From contig DHCC01000015.1 of NCBI GenBank assembly GCA_002398875.1, forward strand, positions 21,748-56,962: DNA of 35,215 nucleotides, written 5' to 3'. This document shows, piece after piece, positions 16,789 to 24,946 of this stretch. The notes beneath the pieces are model-generated. The model was not told the DNA's origin and did not search any database. It was given only the letters and a program-made list of their open reading frames with translations. This stretch comes from Bacteroidales bacterium UBA4912. GTDB lineage: Bacteria > Bacteroidota > Bacteroidia > Bacteroidales > Dysgonomonadaceae. The first letter of the stretch is position 1. Each line of letters begins with the position of its first letter. The position numbers and the translations under genes were made by a program.

Positions 16789-18096
16789 ATGAAAACTAAA
16801 AAAATCTTACTTTCGGTTTTATTGGTCACCATACCTCTGTTAGGTTTCGCCCAGGAATGGGATGATATCTATGCAGATCCTTCTCAAAAAGAAACTGCGA
16901 AAGTTCGCAAAATACAAGAGCCGGAACAACAGAAAAAGAAAATAGTAATTGTTCAGGGCGATGTTTCAAATATGGAAGTTACTGCGAATGGCAGAGATAT
17001 TGACGAATATAATCGCCGTGGCACTAATAATGACACAACATTAGAACAGGGTTACACTGATGATTCTGAAGAATATACAGAATATGAATATACAGACAGA
17101 ATTGTAAGATTTCATGACCCTGAATCAAGCATCAGAATAACCGGTGCTGATGAAGTTATTGTATACGTAGGAGACGATATCTACGATGACTATAATAATC
17201 GCGGATGGAATACAAATATTTATTTTGGAATGGGATGGGGTTCATTTTATCCCTGGTATGATTCATGGAATTACAGCAGATGGTATTCACCATGGTATTA
17301 TGGCGGATGGTATGACCCATGGTATTACGGATATGGATATGGTGGCTGGTACGGCGGTTGGAGTAGATGGAACAATCCATGGTACTACAGCAGCTGGTAC
17401 TCTCCATGGTATTATGGTGGTTGGTATGATCCATGGTATTACGGTGGATATTACGGTTATAGTAGCGGTTACGGTCAAGGATTCTATGACGGATACTACA
17501 GTAGCCTAACACATAACCGTTCGGGAAGAAGCTCAGGTGTTTATAGAAGAAGTTCAGCAAACAGATCTTCAGATTTAAATGCAGGATTGTCAAGCAGAAC
17601 CTCAACTCGTTCAGCTATAACTAATAGAAGTGCATCTACAAATACTCGTACTGCAGTATCAAGCAGAAGTACAACAGCTAATACTCGCTCATCTGTAACA
17701 AGCAGAAGCTCTGTAAATGTTCCAAGGACAAGAATTATAGACAATTCCGGCAGAACAATTGACTCAAGAACAGGACGTGTTATAGAACGTTCAGCAACTA
17801 CCAACAGGTCAAGCTCTATAAACAGGGCAACCCAACCGACGACTCGCTCAAGCAATAGTTCAACATATCAGAGAAGTACTACACCTAGCAGAAGTACTTA
17901 CTCAACTCCTCAGAGAAGTACTACTCCAAACAGAAGTACTTACTCAACTCCTCAGAGAAACTCAACACCTCAAAGAAGTTCAACAATTTCTACACCAAGC
18001 AGAAGTTCTTCTTCAAGCAGTGGCTCTATTGGTGGAGGTGGAAGTAGCAGAAGCTCAAGTGGTAGCAGCTCACGTTCAAGTGGTGGAAGAAGATAA
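16789..18096 (+). CDS. secreted Trp/Tyr/Gly-rich repeat protein with Ser/Arg-rich tail
   Basis: 435 residues. The signal peptide MKTKKILLSVLLVTIPLLGFAQ is followed by an acidic, mostly polar region (23-125) containing VIVYVGDDIYDDYNNRGW. Residues about 140-235 are dominated by W, Y and G, with the 17-residue unit WYSPWYYGGWYDPWYYG present twice, 38 residues apart. From about 240 to the end the sequence is Ser/Arg/Thr-rich, with STYSTPQR-type repeats and a Gly/Ser terminus ending SSGGRR. There are no Cys residues in the visible mature part and no catalytic motif. An envelope, matrix or adhesive role is a guess. It is followed after 22 bp by a FadL-like porin gene, presumably co-transcribed. 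Confidence 0.75.
   Translation: MKTKKILLSVLLVTIPLLGFAQEWDDIYADPSQKETAKVRKIQEPEQQKKKIVIVQGDVSNMEVTANGRDIDEYNRRGTNNDTTLEQGYTDDSEEYTEYEYTDRIVRFHDPESSIRITGADEVIVYVGDDIYDDYNNRGWNTNIYFGMGWGSFYPWYDSWNYSRWYSPWYYGGWYDPWYYGYGYGGWYGGWSRWNNPWYYSSWYSPWYYGGWYDPWYYGGYYGYSSGYGQGFYDGYYSSLTHNRSGRSSGVYRRSSANRSSDLNAGLSSRTSTRSAITNRSASTNTRTAVSSRSTTANTRSSVTSRSSVNVPRTRIIDNSGRTIDSRTGRVIERSATTNRSSSINRATQPTTRSSNSSTYQRSTTPSRSTYSTPQRSTTPNRSTYSTPQRNSTPQRSSTISTPSRSSSSSSGSIGGGGSSRSSSGSSSRSSGGRR
17281..17445 (+). repeat. internal direct repeat encoding WYSPWYYGGWYDPWYYG
   Basis: Two 51-bp units (17281-17331 and 17395-17445) encode the identical 17-residue peptide but differ at several third-codon positions, which points to selection on the protein and not a recent duplication. 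Period 114 bp. Confidence 0.85.
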
Positions 18097-18118
18097 ATTG
18101 AATATAATTTTTATGGAT

Positions 18119-19711
18119 ATGAAAAAAATCACGTACATTATAGCTTCTATGCTTATATTATCTTTACCACTGTCTGCACAGTCGGAGGTTGATGCATTGA
18201 GGTTTTCAAGAGAGGATCTCCATGGAACAGCCAGGGCAATGGCGATGGGAGGTGCATTCGGAGCTTTGGGAGGTGATCTTACCGGTGTTAATATAAATCC
18301 TGCAGGAATAGCTGTATATAGAAGTTCAGAGGTTGTCGGAACACTTAATTTATCGCTAGAAAGATCAACCGAAGCAGGTTATAATGCCGATAAGTCACAA
18401 TTTGGTATGGATAATCTTGGCTTTGTGGGTTATTTTCCATTGAGAAATGATATAATGCCACACATTAATTTCGGATTTTCATTTAATAAACTAAAATCAT
18501 TCGACAAAGATATTTCTGCTTTAGGTAATTCAAGCAGTACATTAATTGATTATATATATAGCGATTATCAATATAGTTTAAACTCTGGAGCAATAAATAA
18601 CCCTGATGATCTGTTAATAGTAGATGGTGGTTTCGATCCATTCTTAGATCAACCATGGTTATCTGTACTTGGGCGCAACTCCTTTCTTATTCATCCTAAC
18701 TCTAACAACACAGCACTCATTCCTATGAATGTTGGTAATAACACTGCTGTCAATGAAATCGTATTAAATGAAAGGGGATATATTGATAACTACGATTTTA
18801 CAGTGGGTACAACTATAAATAATGTGTTAAACCTGGGTTTTTCGCTAACTATTAAAGATATTTCGTATTCTATGACTTCAGATTACTTAGAAGATTTTAC
18901 TGAAACCAATGGATATACACTTTCTAATAAATTAACTACTAGTGGTGCCGGAGTAAGTGCAAAATTTGGTGCTATTTATAGGCCAATGAACGAATTAAGA
19001 CTTGGACTAGCTTACCATACTCCGACTTATTATGCACTTACAGAAACTTTTTGGGCTGAATTAGCGGATGAAATGTCTGATTTTGCTCCTGATTATTTGG
19101 GGTATGAGCCGGGAGTAACTACATCAAATGAAGATGGACTAGGATTCATTAACGACTACGACCTAAGGACTCCGGGAAAGTTTGTTGTTAGTGCAGCTAC
19201 AGTATTGGGAAATAGATTTATAGCAAGTGTGGATTATGAATTGGTGGATTACAGTAAAATGAAGTTGTCAACACCTTCAAATACAATAGATGCTACTGAT
19301 CCGTATGAATATGATAATGAATATATTTCGACCGATTTTAGAAATGCATCAACCATAAAAATTGGTACAGAATATCGTTTCACACCAAAGTTCTACGGAA
19401 GACTTGGTTACGCATGGATGCAAAATCCTTATCAAACTGAGTTTAAAAAAGCTGGTAATTCTGCTGTTGCAGGCTCAAATCTAATTTTCAGAATGGAAGG
19501 CGATACCAATTATTTCACTGGAGGTTTAGGTTACAGATTCAATCAAAATTTCTTCCTGGATCTTGCAATTGTTTACAAGACTCAAACAGATGACCTCTAT
19601 CCATTTCCTAATGTATATGCTGAAAATATTGAAGATGATATATTTGCAAACCCATTTGAATTGAAAAACAGTTCTTACAGGGGTTTGATAACTTTAGGTT
19701 ATAAGTTTTAA
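18119..19711 (+). CDS. OmpP1/FadL-family outer membrane transport protein
   Basis: About 530 residues. The signal peptide is MKKITYIIASMLILSLPLSAQ; ATG 18113 (two residues longer) is equally possible. The mature N-terminus, ARAMAMGGAFGALGGDLTGV then NINPAGIAVY, is the hallmark of the FadL/OmpP1 family, in which it forms the plug of a 14-strand beta barrel. The C-terminus ends in an aromatic (LGYKF), typical of outer-membrane barrels. Many alternating hydrophobic strands follow, e.g. RLGLAYHTPTYYALT. Cargo is probably hydrophobic. The upstream reading frame to 18020 is an out-of-frame overlap with the previous gene and is rejected. Confidence 0.85.
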   Translation: MKKITYIIASMLILSLPLSAQSEVDALRFSREDLHGTARAMAMGGAFGALGGDLTGVNINPAGIAVYRSSEVVGTLNLSLERSTEAGYNADKSQFGMDNLGFVGYFPLRNDIMPHINFGFSFNKLKSFDKDISALGNSSSTLIDYIYSDYQYSLNSGAINNPDDLLIVDGGFDPFLDQPWLSVLGRNSFLIHPNSNNTALIPMNVGNNTAVNEIVLNERGYIDNYDFTVGTTINNVLNLGFSLTIKDISYSMTSDYLEDFTETNGYTLSNKLTTSGAGVSAKFGAIYRPMNELRLGLAYHTPTYYALTETFWAELADEMSDFAPDYLGYEPGVTTSNEDGLGFINDYDLRTPGKFVVSAATVLGNRFIASVDYELVDYSKMKLSTPSNTIDATDPYEYDNEYISTDFRNASTIKIGTEYRFTPKFYGRLGYAWMQNPYQTEFKKAGNSAVAGSNLIFRMEGDTNYFTGGLGYRFNQNFFLDLAIVYKTQTDDLYPFPNVYAENIEDDIFANPFELKNSSYRGLITLGYKF

Positions 19712-19736
19712 AAACTGAATTTCTATCAATCAATTT

Positions 19737-19767
19737 AAAGCCGGGCTTAGTTCCCGGCTTTCTTTTT
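19737..19767 (+). terminator. Rho-independent terminator after the FadL-like gene
   Basis: AAAGCCGGG (19737-19745) pairs perfectly with CCCGGCTTT (19753-19761) around a 7-nt loop and is followed by CTTTTT. The end of the T-run also supplies the TTTG of the panB promoter. Confidence 0.92.
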
Positions 19768-19796
19768 GCCTTAATTACATAAAAAGATTAACTTTG
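19765..19796 (+). promoter_or_regulatory. panB promoter (TTTG-N20-TAACTTTG)
   Basis: TTTG at 19765-19768 and TAACTTTG at 19789-19796, spaced by 20 nt, match the Bacteroidetes sigma-ABfr promoter in both elements. The transcript would start near 19803, some 30 nt before the panB ATG. Confidence 0.75.
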
Positions 19797-19832
19797 TGAG
19801 GATAATTTATTCAAGTTTAAATTTTACAAGAA

Positions 19833-20666
19833 ATGTCTCAGGAAAAAGGGTATCTATCCAATGAAAACCGAAAAAAGGTAACAACTCATCGACTTATGGA
19901 GATGAAGCAGAATGGTGAGAAAATTTCAATGCTTACTGCATACGATTACTCTATGGCTTCAATCATCGATAAGGCCGGTATGGATGTAATTCTGGTAGGT
20001 GATTCTGCTTCAAACGTTATGGTGGGAAATTCAACTACACTACCAATGACTGTTGATCAGATGATACATCACGGCAGATCTGTTACAAACGGTGTTGAAA
20101 AAGCTATGGTGGTAGTAGATATGCCATTCGGTAGTTATCATGCTAGTACCCATGAGGCAGTAACAAATGCTGTTAAGATAATGCGTGAGACCGAAGCTGA
20201 CTGCTTGAAACTAGAGGGTGGAGTAGAGATTATTGATGCAGTTAGAGCAATTTTAGCAGCCGGTATACCTATCATGGGTCACTTAGGTTTAATGCCCCAA
20301 TCAATAAATAAATATGGCTCTTATGCTTTAAGAGCAAAAGACAGCGATGAGGCAAATAAATTGATTAGCGATGCTAAATTGCTTGAAGAAGCCGGATGTT
20401 GCGGTGTTGTTTTGGAGAAAATCCCTGCAGAACTGGCAAAAAAAGTGACTAAAGCATTAATTATTCCTACTATAGGTATAGGAGCCGGTCCTTATGTGGA
20501 TGGTCAGGTATTGGTGATGCATGATATGCTGGGACTTAATAAAGGGTTTTCTCCAAAGTTTCTTAGACGTTATGCAAATCTATACGATATTATAACTGAA
20601 GCTGTTCAGGGTTATATAAGTGATGTTAAGTCATCTGATTTCCCTTCTTTAGACGAAAGTTATTAA
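19833..20666 (+). CDS. panB: 3-methyl-2-oxobutanoate hydroxymethyltransferase
   Basis: 277 residues; catalyses the first step of pantothenate synthesis, adding a hydroxymethyl group from methylene-THF to ketoisovalerate. Diagnostic segments are MLTAYDYSMASIIDKAGMDVILVGDSASNV, then GSYHAST, the Mg-binding LKLEGG, GHLGLMPQS and IPTIGIGAG. Length is normal. It has its own promoter and no panC or panD in the window, so the pathway genes are scattered. Confidence 0.96.
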   Translation: MSQEKGYLSNENRKKVTTHRLMEMKQNGEKISMLTAYDYSMASIIDKAGMDVILVGDSASNVMVGNSTTLPMTVDQMIHHGRSVTNGVEKAMVVVDMPFGSYHASTHEAVTNAVKIMRETEADCLKLEGGVEIIDAVRAILAAGIPIMGHLGLMPQSINKYGSYALRAKDSDEANKLISDAKLLEEAGCCGVVLEKIPAELAKKVTKALIIPTIGIGAGPYVDGQVLVMHDMLGLNKGFSPKFLRRYANLYDIITEAVQGYISDVKSSDFPSLDESY

Positions 20667-20685
20667 TAGGAAAACCACTTTAAGA

Positions 20686-21138
20686 TTATACGAGGTTTTG
20701 ATAATCGGGGATTTCTGTAAGGTAGTCGTATGATTGATTTTCATAATCTATTCTGCAGCAGTAGTGTCTTATTCCGTTAGAAACTACAATATAACTGACT
20801 TTTAGTACATTGTTGTATCTGACTACCTGATCAAATACCTTCTGAGTAATCGCAACATTAGATTCTTTGTACTCAATAATCATTAACGGTTCCAGAAGTT
20901 TATTATAAACAACGGTATCACATCTGCGTGTAAGAGAATTCAACTTAATTCCCGCTTCATTTGCCATAAGTGATGCCGGGTAATTTTTCTCAGTTATCAG
21001 ATAATTTACAAAATGTTGGCGAACCCATTCTTCCGGAGTTAGAGCAATATACTTACGACGTAATGGATCATAAATCTCAAAACCATTTTTGTTTTTTCTG
21101 ATTTTTGCATCGTAAGTAGGTAAATTTAATGAGTACAT
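20686..21138 (-). CDS. HSDR_N (type I restriction enzyme R N-terminal-like) domain protein
   Basis: 150 residues from MYSLNLPTYDAKI. It has the HSDR_N nuclease-like core: CDTVVYNKLLEPLMIIEYKE with D74, E89 and K91 as the PD-(D/E)xK set, and EEWVRQHFVNYLI upstream. No helicase or methylase partner is present; stand-alone copies like this are common in Bacteroidales and their role is unknown. An in-frame ATG at 21174 would add 12 residues, but a minus-strand -7 box lies at 21181-21174, so the shorter start is preferred. It is divergent from the AMP nucleosidase gene. Confidence 0.85.
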   Translation of the reverse strand: MYSLNLPTYDAKIRKNKNGFEIYDPLRRKYIALTPEEWVRQHFVNYLITEKNYPASLMANEAGIKLNSLTRRCDTVVYNKLLEPLMIIEYKESNVAITQKVFDQVVRYNNVLKVSYIVVSNGIRHYCCRIDYENQSYDYLTEIPDYQNLV

Positions 21139-21142
21139 ATTG

Positions 21143-21150
21143 TATCTTTG
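21143..21150 (+). promoter_or_regulatory. putative -7 box for the AMP nucleosidase gene
   Basis: TATCTTTG on the plus strand, 42 bp before ATG 21192. It sits just upstream of the start codon of the divergent HSDR_N gene. No -33 TTTG at the correct distance. Confidence 0.45.
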
Positions 21151-21173
21151 TTTCAAACGCGATTTCTTCGTCA

Positions 21174-21181
21174 CAAAAATA
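21174..21181 (-). promoter_or_regulatory. putative -7 box for the HSDR_N gene
   Basis: TATTTTTG on the minus strand, 36 bp before ATG 21138. It overlaps the longer alternative start at 21174, making that start unlikely. The divergent promoters overlap in 40 bp. Confidence 0.4.
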
Positions 21182-21191
21182 GATCATTTTT

Positions 21192-21968
21192 ATGAGAACA
21201 AAACAGGAAATAGTAGAGAATTGGCTACCCAGGTATACCAAAAGGCCTTTGAATGAGTTTACAAATTACATTCTACTGACGAATTTTCAGAAGTATATAG
21301 AGATATTTGCTGAACATTTTAATGTACCTATTGTAGGTTTAGATGCCAACATGCCTAATGCTTCTGCAGATGGTATCACGATAATCAATTTTGGCATGGG
21401 AAGCGCTAATGCAGCCACAATAATGGATTTGCTAAGTGCAGTTGCTCCAACAGCAGTACTTTTCCTTGGAAAATGTGGAGGACTCAAATCCAGTAGTGAT
21501 CTGGGTGACTATATATTACCAATAGCAGGGATTAGAGGTGAAGGAACTTCAAACGACTATTTTCCTCCCGAAGTACCATCATTGCCGGCATTCAGCCTAA
21601 TGCGTGCAGTATCTTCTAATATACGTGATTTTGGAAGGGACTATTGGACAGGTACGGTTTATACCACAAATCGCCGTGTGTGGGAGTATGATGACGAGTT
21701 CAAAAGCTACCTCAGACAGATCAGGGTAATGGCAGTAGATATGGAAACAGCAACGCTCTTTACATGTGGTTTTGCCAATCATATTTCTACAGGAGCACTG
21801 CTACTTGTTTCAGATCAACCACTTATCTCAAGTGGAGTAAAAACTGAGGAAAGTGATAAACTTGTCACTGAAAAATTTGTGGAAGAACATGTAAAGATTG
21901 GTATAAAATCTCTCACTTCAATTATTAACAATAGCTCCACAATTAAGCACTTAAGGTTTGACTGGTGA
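21192..21968 (+). CDS. amn: AMP nucleosidase (Bacteroidetes short form)
   Basis: 258 residues of the nucleoside phosphorylase (PNP/UDP) superfamily. INFGMGSANAATIMDLL, FLGKCGG, IRGEGTSNDYFPPEVP, TTNRRVWE, the catalytic-site AVDMETATLF and LLVSDQPL match the proteins annotated as AMP nucleosidase in Bacteroidales. They lack the long N-terminal regulatory domain of the E. coli enzyme. Predicted reaction: AMP + H2O to adenine + ribose 5-phosphate. The name rests on family resemblance; a related phosphorylase activity cannot be excluded. Confidence 0.85.
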   Translation: MRTKQEIVENWLPRYTKRPLNEFTNYILLTNFQKYIEIFAEHFNVPIVGLDANMPNASADGITIINFGMGSANAATIMDLLSAVAPTAVLFLGKCGGLKSSSDLGDYILPIAGIRGEGTSNDYFPPEVPSLPAFSLMRAVSSNIRDFGRDYWTGTVYTTNRRVWEYDDEFKSYLRQIRVMAVDMETATLFTCGFANHISTGALLLVSDQPLISSGVKTEESDKLVTEKFVEEHVKIGIKSLTSIINNSSTIKHLRFDW

Positions 21969-22034
21969 TAAACTATTCTTTTAATCCACTTCGATTATCT
22001 ATTAAATTTATAAGCAAAATAAAAAGTTATCTAA

Positions 22035-23066
22035 ATGGCAGCTCAATCAACTAAAATAAGTTTCGATAGTATCAAGAATGATATAATTAACCGTCGTTTT
22101 AAACCTATATATCTTTTTATGGGAGATGAGTCTTATTTTATTGATGAGCTAACTGAATTATTATCAGAAAATGTACTTTCAGAATCAGAAAAAGATTTCA
22201 ATATGCTAACTTTTTACGGTGTAGATTCTGATGTTAACGAGATTATCGCTTCTGCCAGGCGCTTTCCTATGATGGCTGATTATCAGCTGATAATAGTAAA
22301 AGAAGCCCAGAATCTTGATAAGTTCGAGGTTCTTGATGTGTATGCAAAAAATCCCATGCTTTCAACTATCCTTGTTCTTAGTTACAAGCATGGTACTGTG
22401 GATAAACGAAAGGCTGTAGTAAAAAAGATTGAAAAGATAGGTGTAGTTTTTGAATCAAAGAAATTATATGATAACCAAATGCCAGGGTTTATAACTTCTT
22501 ACTTAAAAACAAAAGACATAGGAATTGATATAAAATCAGCGCAAATGTTGGCTGATTTCGTAGGAAACGATATAGGTAAACTGATTCCACAACTTCAAAA
22601 ACTTGAGGTATCTCTACCTGATGACGTTGCTAAACGTCGTATAACAGCAGAGATGATAGAAAGGAATGTCGGAATCAGCAAGGATTACAATAATTTTGAG
22701 CTTATTAAGGCAGTTGCTAAAAAAGATATCTTAACAGCCGCTAAAATAGTTGATTACTTCAGCAGGAATTCAAAGGAAAACCCTATTATGGCTACAGTGG
22801 CAGTATTATTCAACTACTTTAGTAACTTACTCGAATGCTTTTGGTTACCACGAAAAGATGAAAACTCTGTTATGAGTGCTTTAAACATCAGATCTTCCTT
22901 TTTTGTAAAGGATTATATGGATGGAATTAGAAATTACAACGCTAACAAAGTTATGGAGATTATCAGTGAACTGAGAACAGTTGATGCCGGTTCTAAAGGT
23001 ATAGACAATATTTCAGCAACTCACGGTGAGCTGCTGAAAGTATTGATATATAAAATAATGCACTGA
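22035..23066 (+). CDS. holA: DNA polymerase III subunit delta
   Basis: 343 residues. The N-terminal AAA-like domain has PIYLFMGDESYFIDELTELL (38-57 region), then FPMMADYQLIIVKEAQNL, the usual HolA signature. The helical C-terminal collar domain shows ELIKAVAKKDILTAAKIVDYF and GSKGIDNISATHGELLKVLI. It is the clamp-loader subunit that opens the sliding clamp. Its stop abuts the stop of the convergent glutathione peroxidase gene with no spacer. Confidence 0.92.
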   Translation: MAAQSTKISFDSIKNDIINRRFKPIYLFMGDESYFIDELTELLSENVLSESEKDFNMLTFYGVDSDVNEIIASARRFPMMADYQLIIVKEAQNLDKFEVLDVYAKNPMLSTILVLSYKHGTVDKRKAVVKKIEKIGVVFESKKLYDNQMPGFITSYLKTKDIGIDIKSAQMLADFVGNDIGKLIPQLQKLEVSLPDDVAKRRITAEMIERNVGISKDYNNFELIKAVAKKDILTAAKIVDYFSRNSKENPIMATVAVLFNYFSNLLECFWLPRKDENSVMSALNIRSSFFVKDYMDGIRNYNANKVMEIISELRTVDAGSKGIDNISATHGELLKVLIYKIMH

Positions 23067-23663
23067 TTATCCCTCAGTAATCCATTTTACAATCTTCTCG
23101 CTCATTGGACTTTCCTTTGGAAGTACCACGTCAACAAGATTACCATCTTCATCAATAAGAAATTTCTGAAAATTCCAGGTTACCTCTTGATCTATCTTGC
23201 CATTTTCCGACTTATTTGTAAGCCATTTATATAGTGGTGCCTGATTTTTACCTTTTACACTGATTTTATCCATCATAGGAAAGGTTACACCATAGTTTAA
23301 TGTGCAAAACTCTTTAATCTGTTCGTTAGTACCAGGTTCCTGTCCCATAAAATTATTTGCCGGGAAACCAATCACAACAAAGTTTTGGTCCTTATACTTA
23401 TCATACAATGCTTGCAGGTCTTTATATTGTGGCGTAAGACCGCATTTAGAAGCCACATTTACAACTAAAACTTTTTTACCTTTAAGTGAGGCTAAATCAA
23501 AATCCTTTCCGTCAATATCCTTGACTACGAAATCATGTAATGTATGTGTTGCTTGCATTTTATTATTGTTGCTATTGTTCTGTTCTTGCTTGTTTTGCCC
23601 TATACATTGAAGAGCAATAAAAGTAAATAACAGCGCAATCCAGATTTTTATAAAAGACTTCAT
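23067..23663 (-). CDS. glutathione peroxidase family protein, exported
   Basis: 198 residues. A signal peptide (1-22; IALLFTFIALQCIG) and an Asn/Gln-rich linker precede a GPx domain with the catalytic set C74 (NVASKCGLTP), Q108 (GFPANNFMGQEPG) and W163/N164 (VTWNFQKFLI). Cys, not selenocysteine, is used, so it is probably a thioredoxin-dependent peroxidase acting in the periplasm. QC at the lipobox position does not fit a lipoprotein. It converges on holA and is transcribed from the 690-bp AT-rich region shared with the HTH regulator. Confidence 0.9.
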   Translation of the reverse strand: MKSFIKIWIALLFTFIALQCIGQNKQEQNNSNNNKMQATHTLHDFVVKDIDGKDFDLASLKGKKVLVVNVASKCGLTPQYKDLQALYDKYKDQNFVVIGFPANNFMGQEPGTNEQIKEFCTLNYGVTFPMMDKISVKGKNQAPLYKWLTNKSENGKIDQEVTWNFQKFLIDEDGNLVDVVLPKESPMSEKIVKWITEG

Positions 23664-23774
23664 ATAATTAATTTAATAAATGGTTGTTATTTGCGCTACC
23701 TATAAATTATTAAACAGACTAGACTTAAATCTGTTCATTTTTGATCTAAAATTAAATTTGTACGATAAAAGTGC

Positions 23775-24305
23775 TGTTTACATCTGTGACAGTATATATG
23801 TTTAAATAATTTATTTAGCTAAAAAGACATTTTGTTTACATTTGTGTTAATTATTTGCCATATATGGTGTAATACAAATGTAAACTGTAATATAATTACA
23901 GATGTTAATATGCAGCCAATTTACTTTTGCAATCTATTTATACAAATATTAATTCATGCATTTAACACTTATTCTAAACAGGCTTCTGGAATCATTACAA
24001 AGCGTATTATCAGGTATTTAAGATGTTTTTATTTAGTTTAAAATCACATTTTGAATATAAACCAGCTAAAAGTTAATCTGTTTAGTTAAAATATGAATTT
24101 AATATACGTTTATAATATTAAATATGAGTATGATATGGCTTATATATTAAGTTTTTATTTATCCTGATTTTACTATTTAATTCAATTGGATTTGTTTTTA
24201 ATTACAATTGTATTGACATTGTCAACCAAATGTAATTTACAATTATATATTGATTTGATTTTCATTTGTAAATAATGTTTTTTACATTTGTGTCTCAACA
24301 TTTGT
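23775..24305. promoter_or_regulatory. array of seven ACAnnTGT dyads upstream of the HTH regulator
   Basis: The palindromic core ACA-N2-TGT occurs at 23780, 23838, 23874, 23898, 24204, 24284 and 24298. The copies at 23838 and 24284 share TTTACATTTGTGT, and the one at 23874 is its inverse (ACAAATGTAAAC). A further dyad TGTAATTTACA is at 24231-24241 and TTGACATTGTCAA at 24213-24225. Two copies contain TACATTTG, which fits the promoter -7 box, so operators overlapping promoters are likely. The 690-bp gap (23664-24353) holds no other gene I can support. Confidence 0.6.
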
Positions 24306-24353
24306 TGTAAAAATACACCTTTTGTAACATATCAATTCAATAATGCATTTAAC

Positions 24354-24803
24354 ATGAAAGATCGAATAAGACTAATAATGGAAAGAGAGAACCTCACACC
24401 GGCTAAATTTGCCGACATGTTAAATATTAACAGAGCGGTTATCTCTCACATATTAAATGGCAGGAATAACCCCAGTCTGGATGTAGTAACAAAAATTCTG
24501 GGCGATATGGATTATATAAATCCCGAGTGGTTGATTAACGGAACAGGCAATATGTATAAAAATGGAATTGATCCAGAATCTTTGCCTAAAGAACCGGATT
24601 TATTTAATCAGCGTGAAGTATTCTCGGTCGAAAGTAAAGCAAAAGCTGAAAAACAAGAGGAATCGGAGCTTAAGAATCAAGAAATCAGTCATCAAAATGC
24701 AGATTTTAAGTCATTTGAGACCTCAAACAGGCCTGACAAAAAAATCACTCAGATAATTATTTATTATAACGACAACACTTTCGAGAGGTTTAATCCCTAT
24801 TAA
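24354..24803 (+). CDS. XRE-type helix-turn-helix regulator with conserved Bacteroidetes C-terminal tail
   Basis: 149 residues from ATG 24354. The N-terminal HTH (about 1-65) reads MKDRIRLIMERENLTPAKFA, NINRAVISHILNGRNNPSLD, NPEWLINGTGNMY, a lambda-repressor-like DNA-binding fold. The middle (72-125) is charged and low in complexity. The C-terminal RPDKKITQIIIYYNDNTFERF is the tail I recall as conserved in many Bacteroidales homologues. There is no peptidase or ligand domain. A longer frame from 24288 begins before the predicted transcript start and is rejected. Autoregulation through the upstream dyads is inferred. Confidence 0.85.
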   Translation: MKDRIRLIMERENLTPAKFADMLNINRAVISHILNGRNNPSLDVVTKILGDMDYINPEWLINGTGNMYKNGIDPESLPKEPDLFNQREVFSVESKAKAEKQEESELKNQEISHQNADFKSFETSNRPDKKITQIIIYYNDNTFERFNPY

Positions 24804-24892
24804 ATCATTATTAAAACTTTCAACCGCTCAAAGTAATTACATAAAAAAGTTTAACAAAAAGAAAACACTGTTTTTTTTGCATTCATAATTAA

Positions 24893-24900
24893 TATCTTTG
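24893..24900 (+). promoter_or_regulatory. putative -7 box for the APC permease
   Basis: TATCTTTG lies 46 bp before ATG 24947. A TTTG at 24876 is only 13 nt away, shorter than the usual 19-21, so only the -7 element is supported. Confidence 0.45.
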
Positions 24901-24946
24901 GTTTCAGGGTTTAAATCACATAATCAACAATTAAACTGAAAACACT

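Noticed and set aside
17156..17605. Long antisense frames across the W/Y/G-rich gene
   Set aside because: They are shadows of the repetitive codons: antisense translations are monotonous Ile/Thr/Val repeats without a start context.
18020..18118. Extension of the FadL-like protein into the previous gene
   Set aside because: It overlaps the Ser/Gly-rich end of the repeat protein in another frame, and a proper signal peptide begins at 18119.
20686..21138. Type I restriction-modification system
   Set aside because: Only the HSDR_N-like nuclease domain is present, with no helicase, HsdM or HsdS nearby.
23832..24041. 69-codon plus-strand frame in the AT-rich gap
   Set aside because: It begins with TTG inside a regulatory dyad, is Cys/Ile/Phe-rich in a chance-like way and resembles no family I know.
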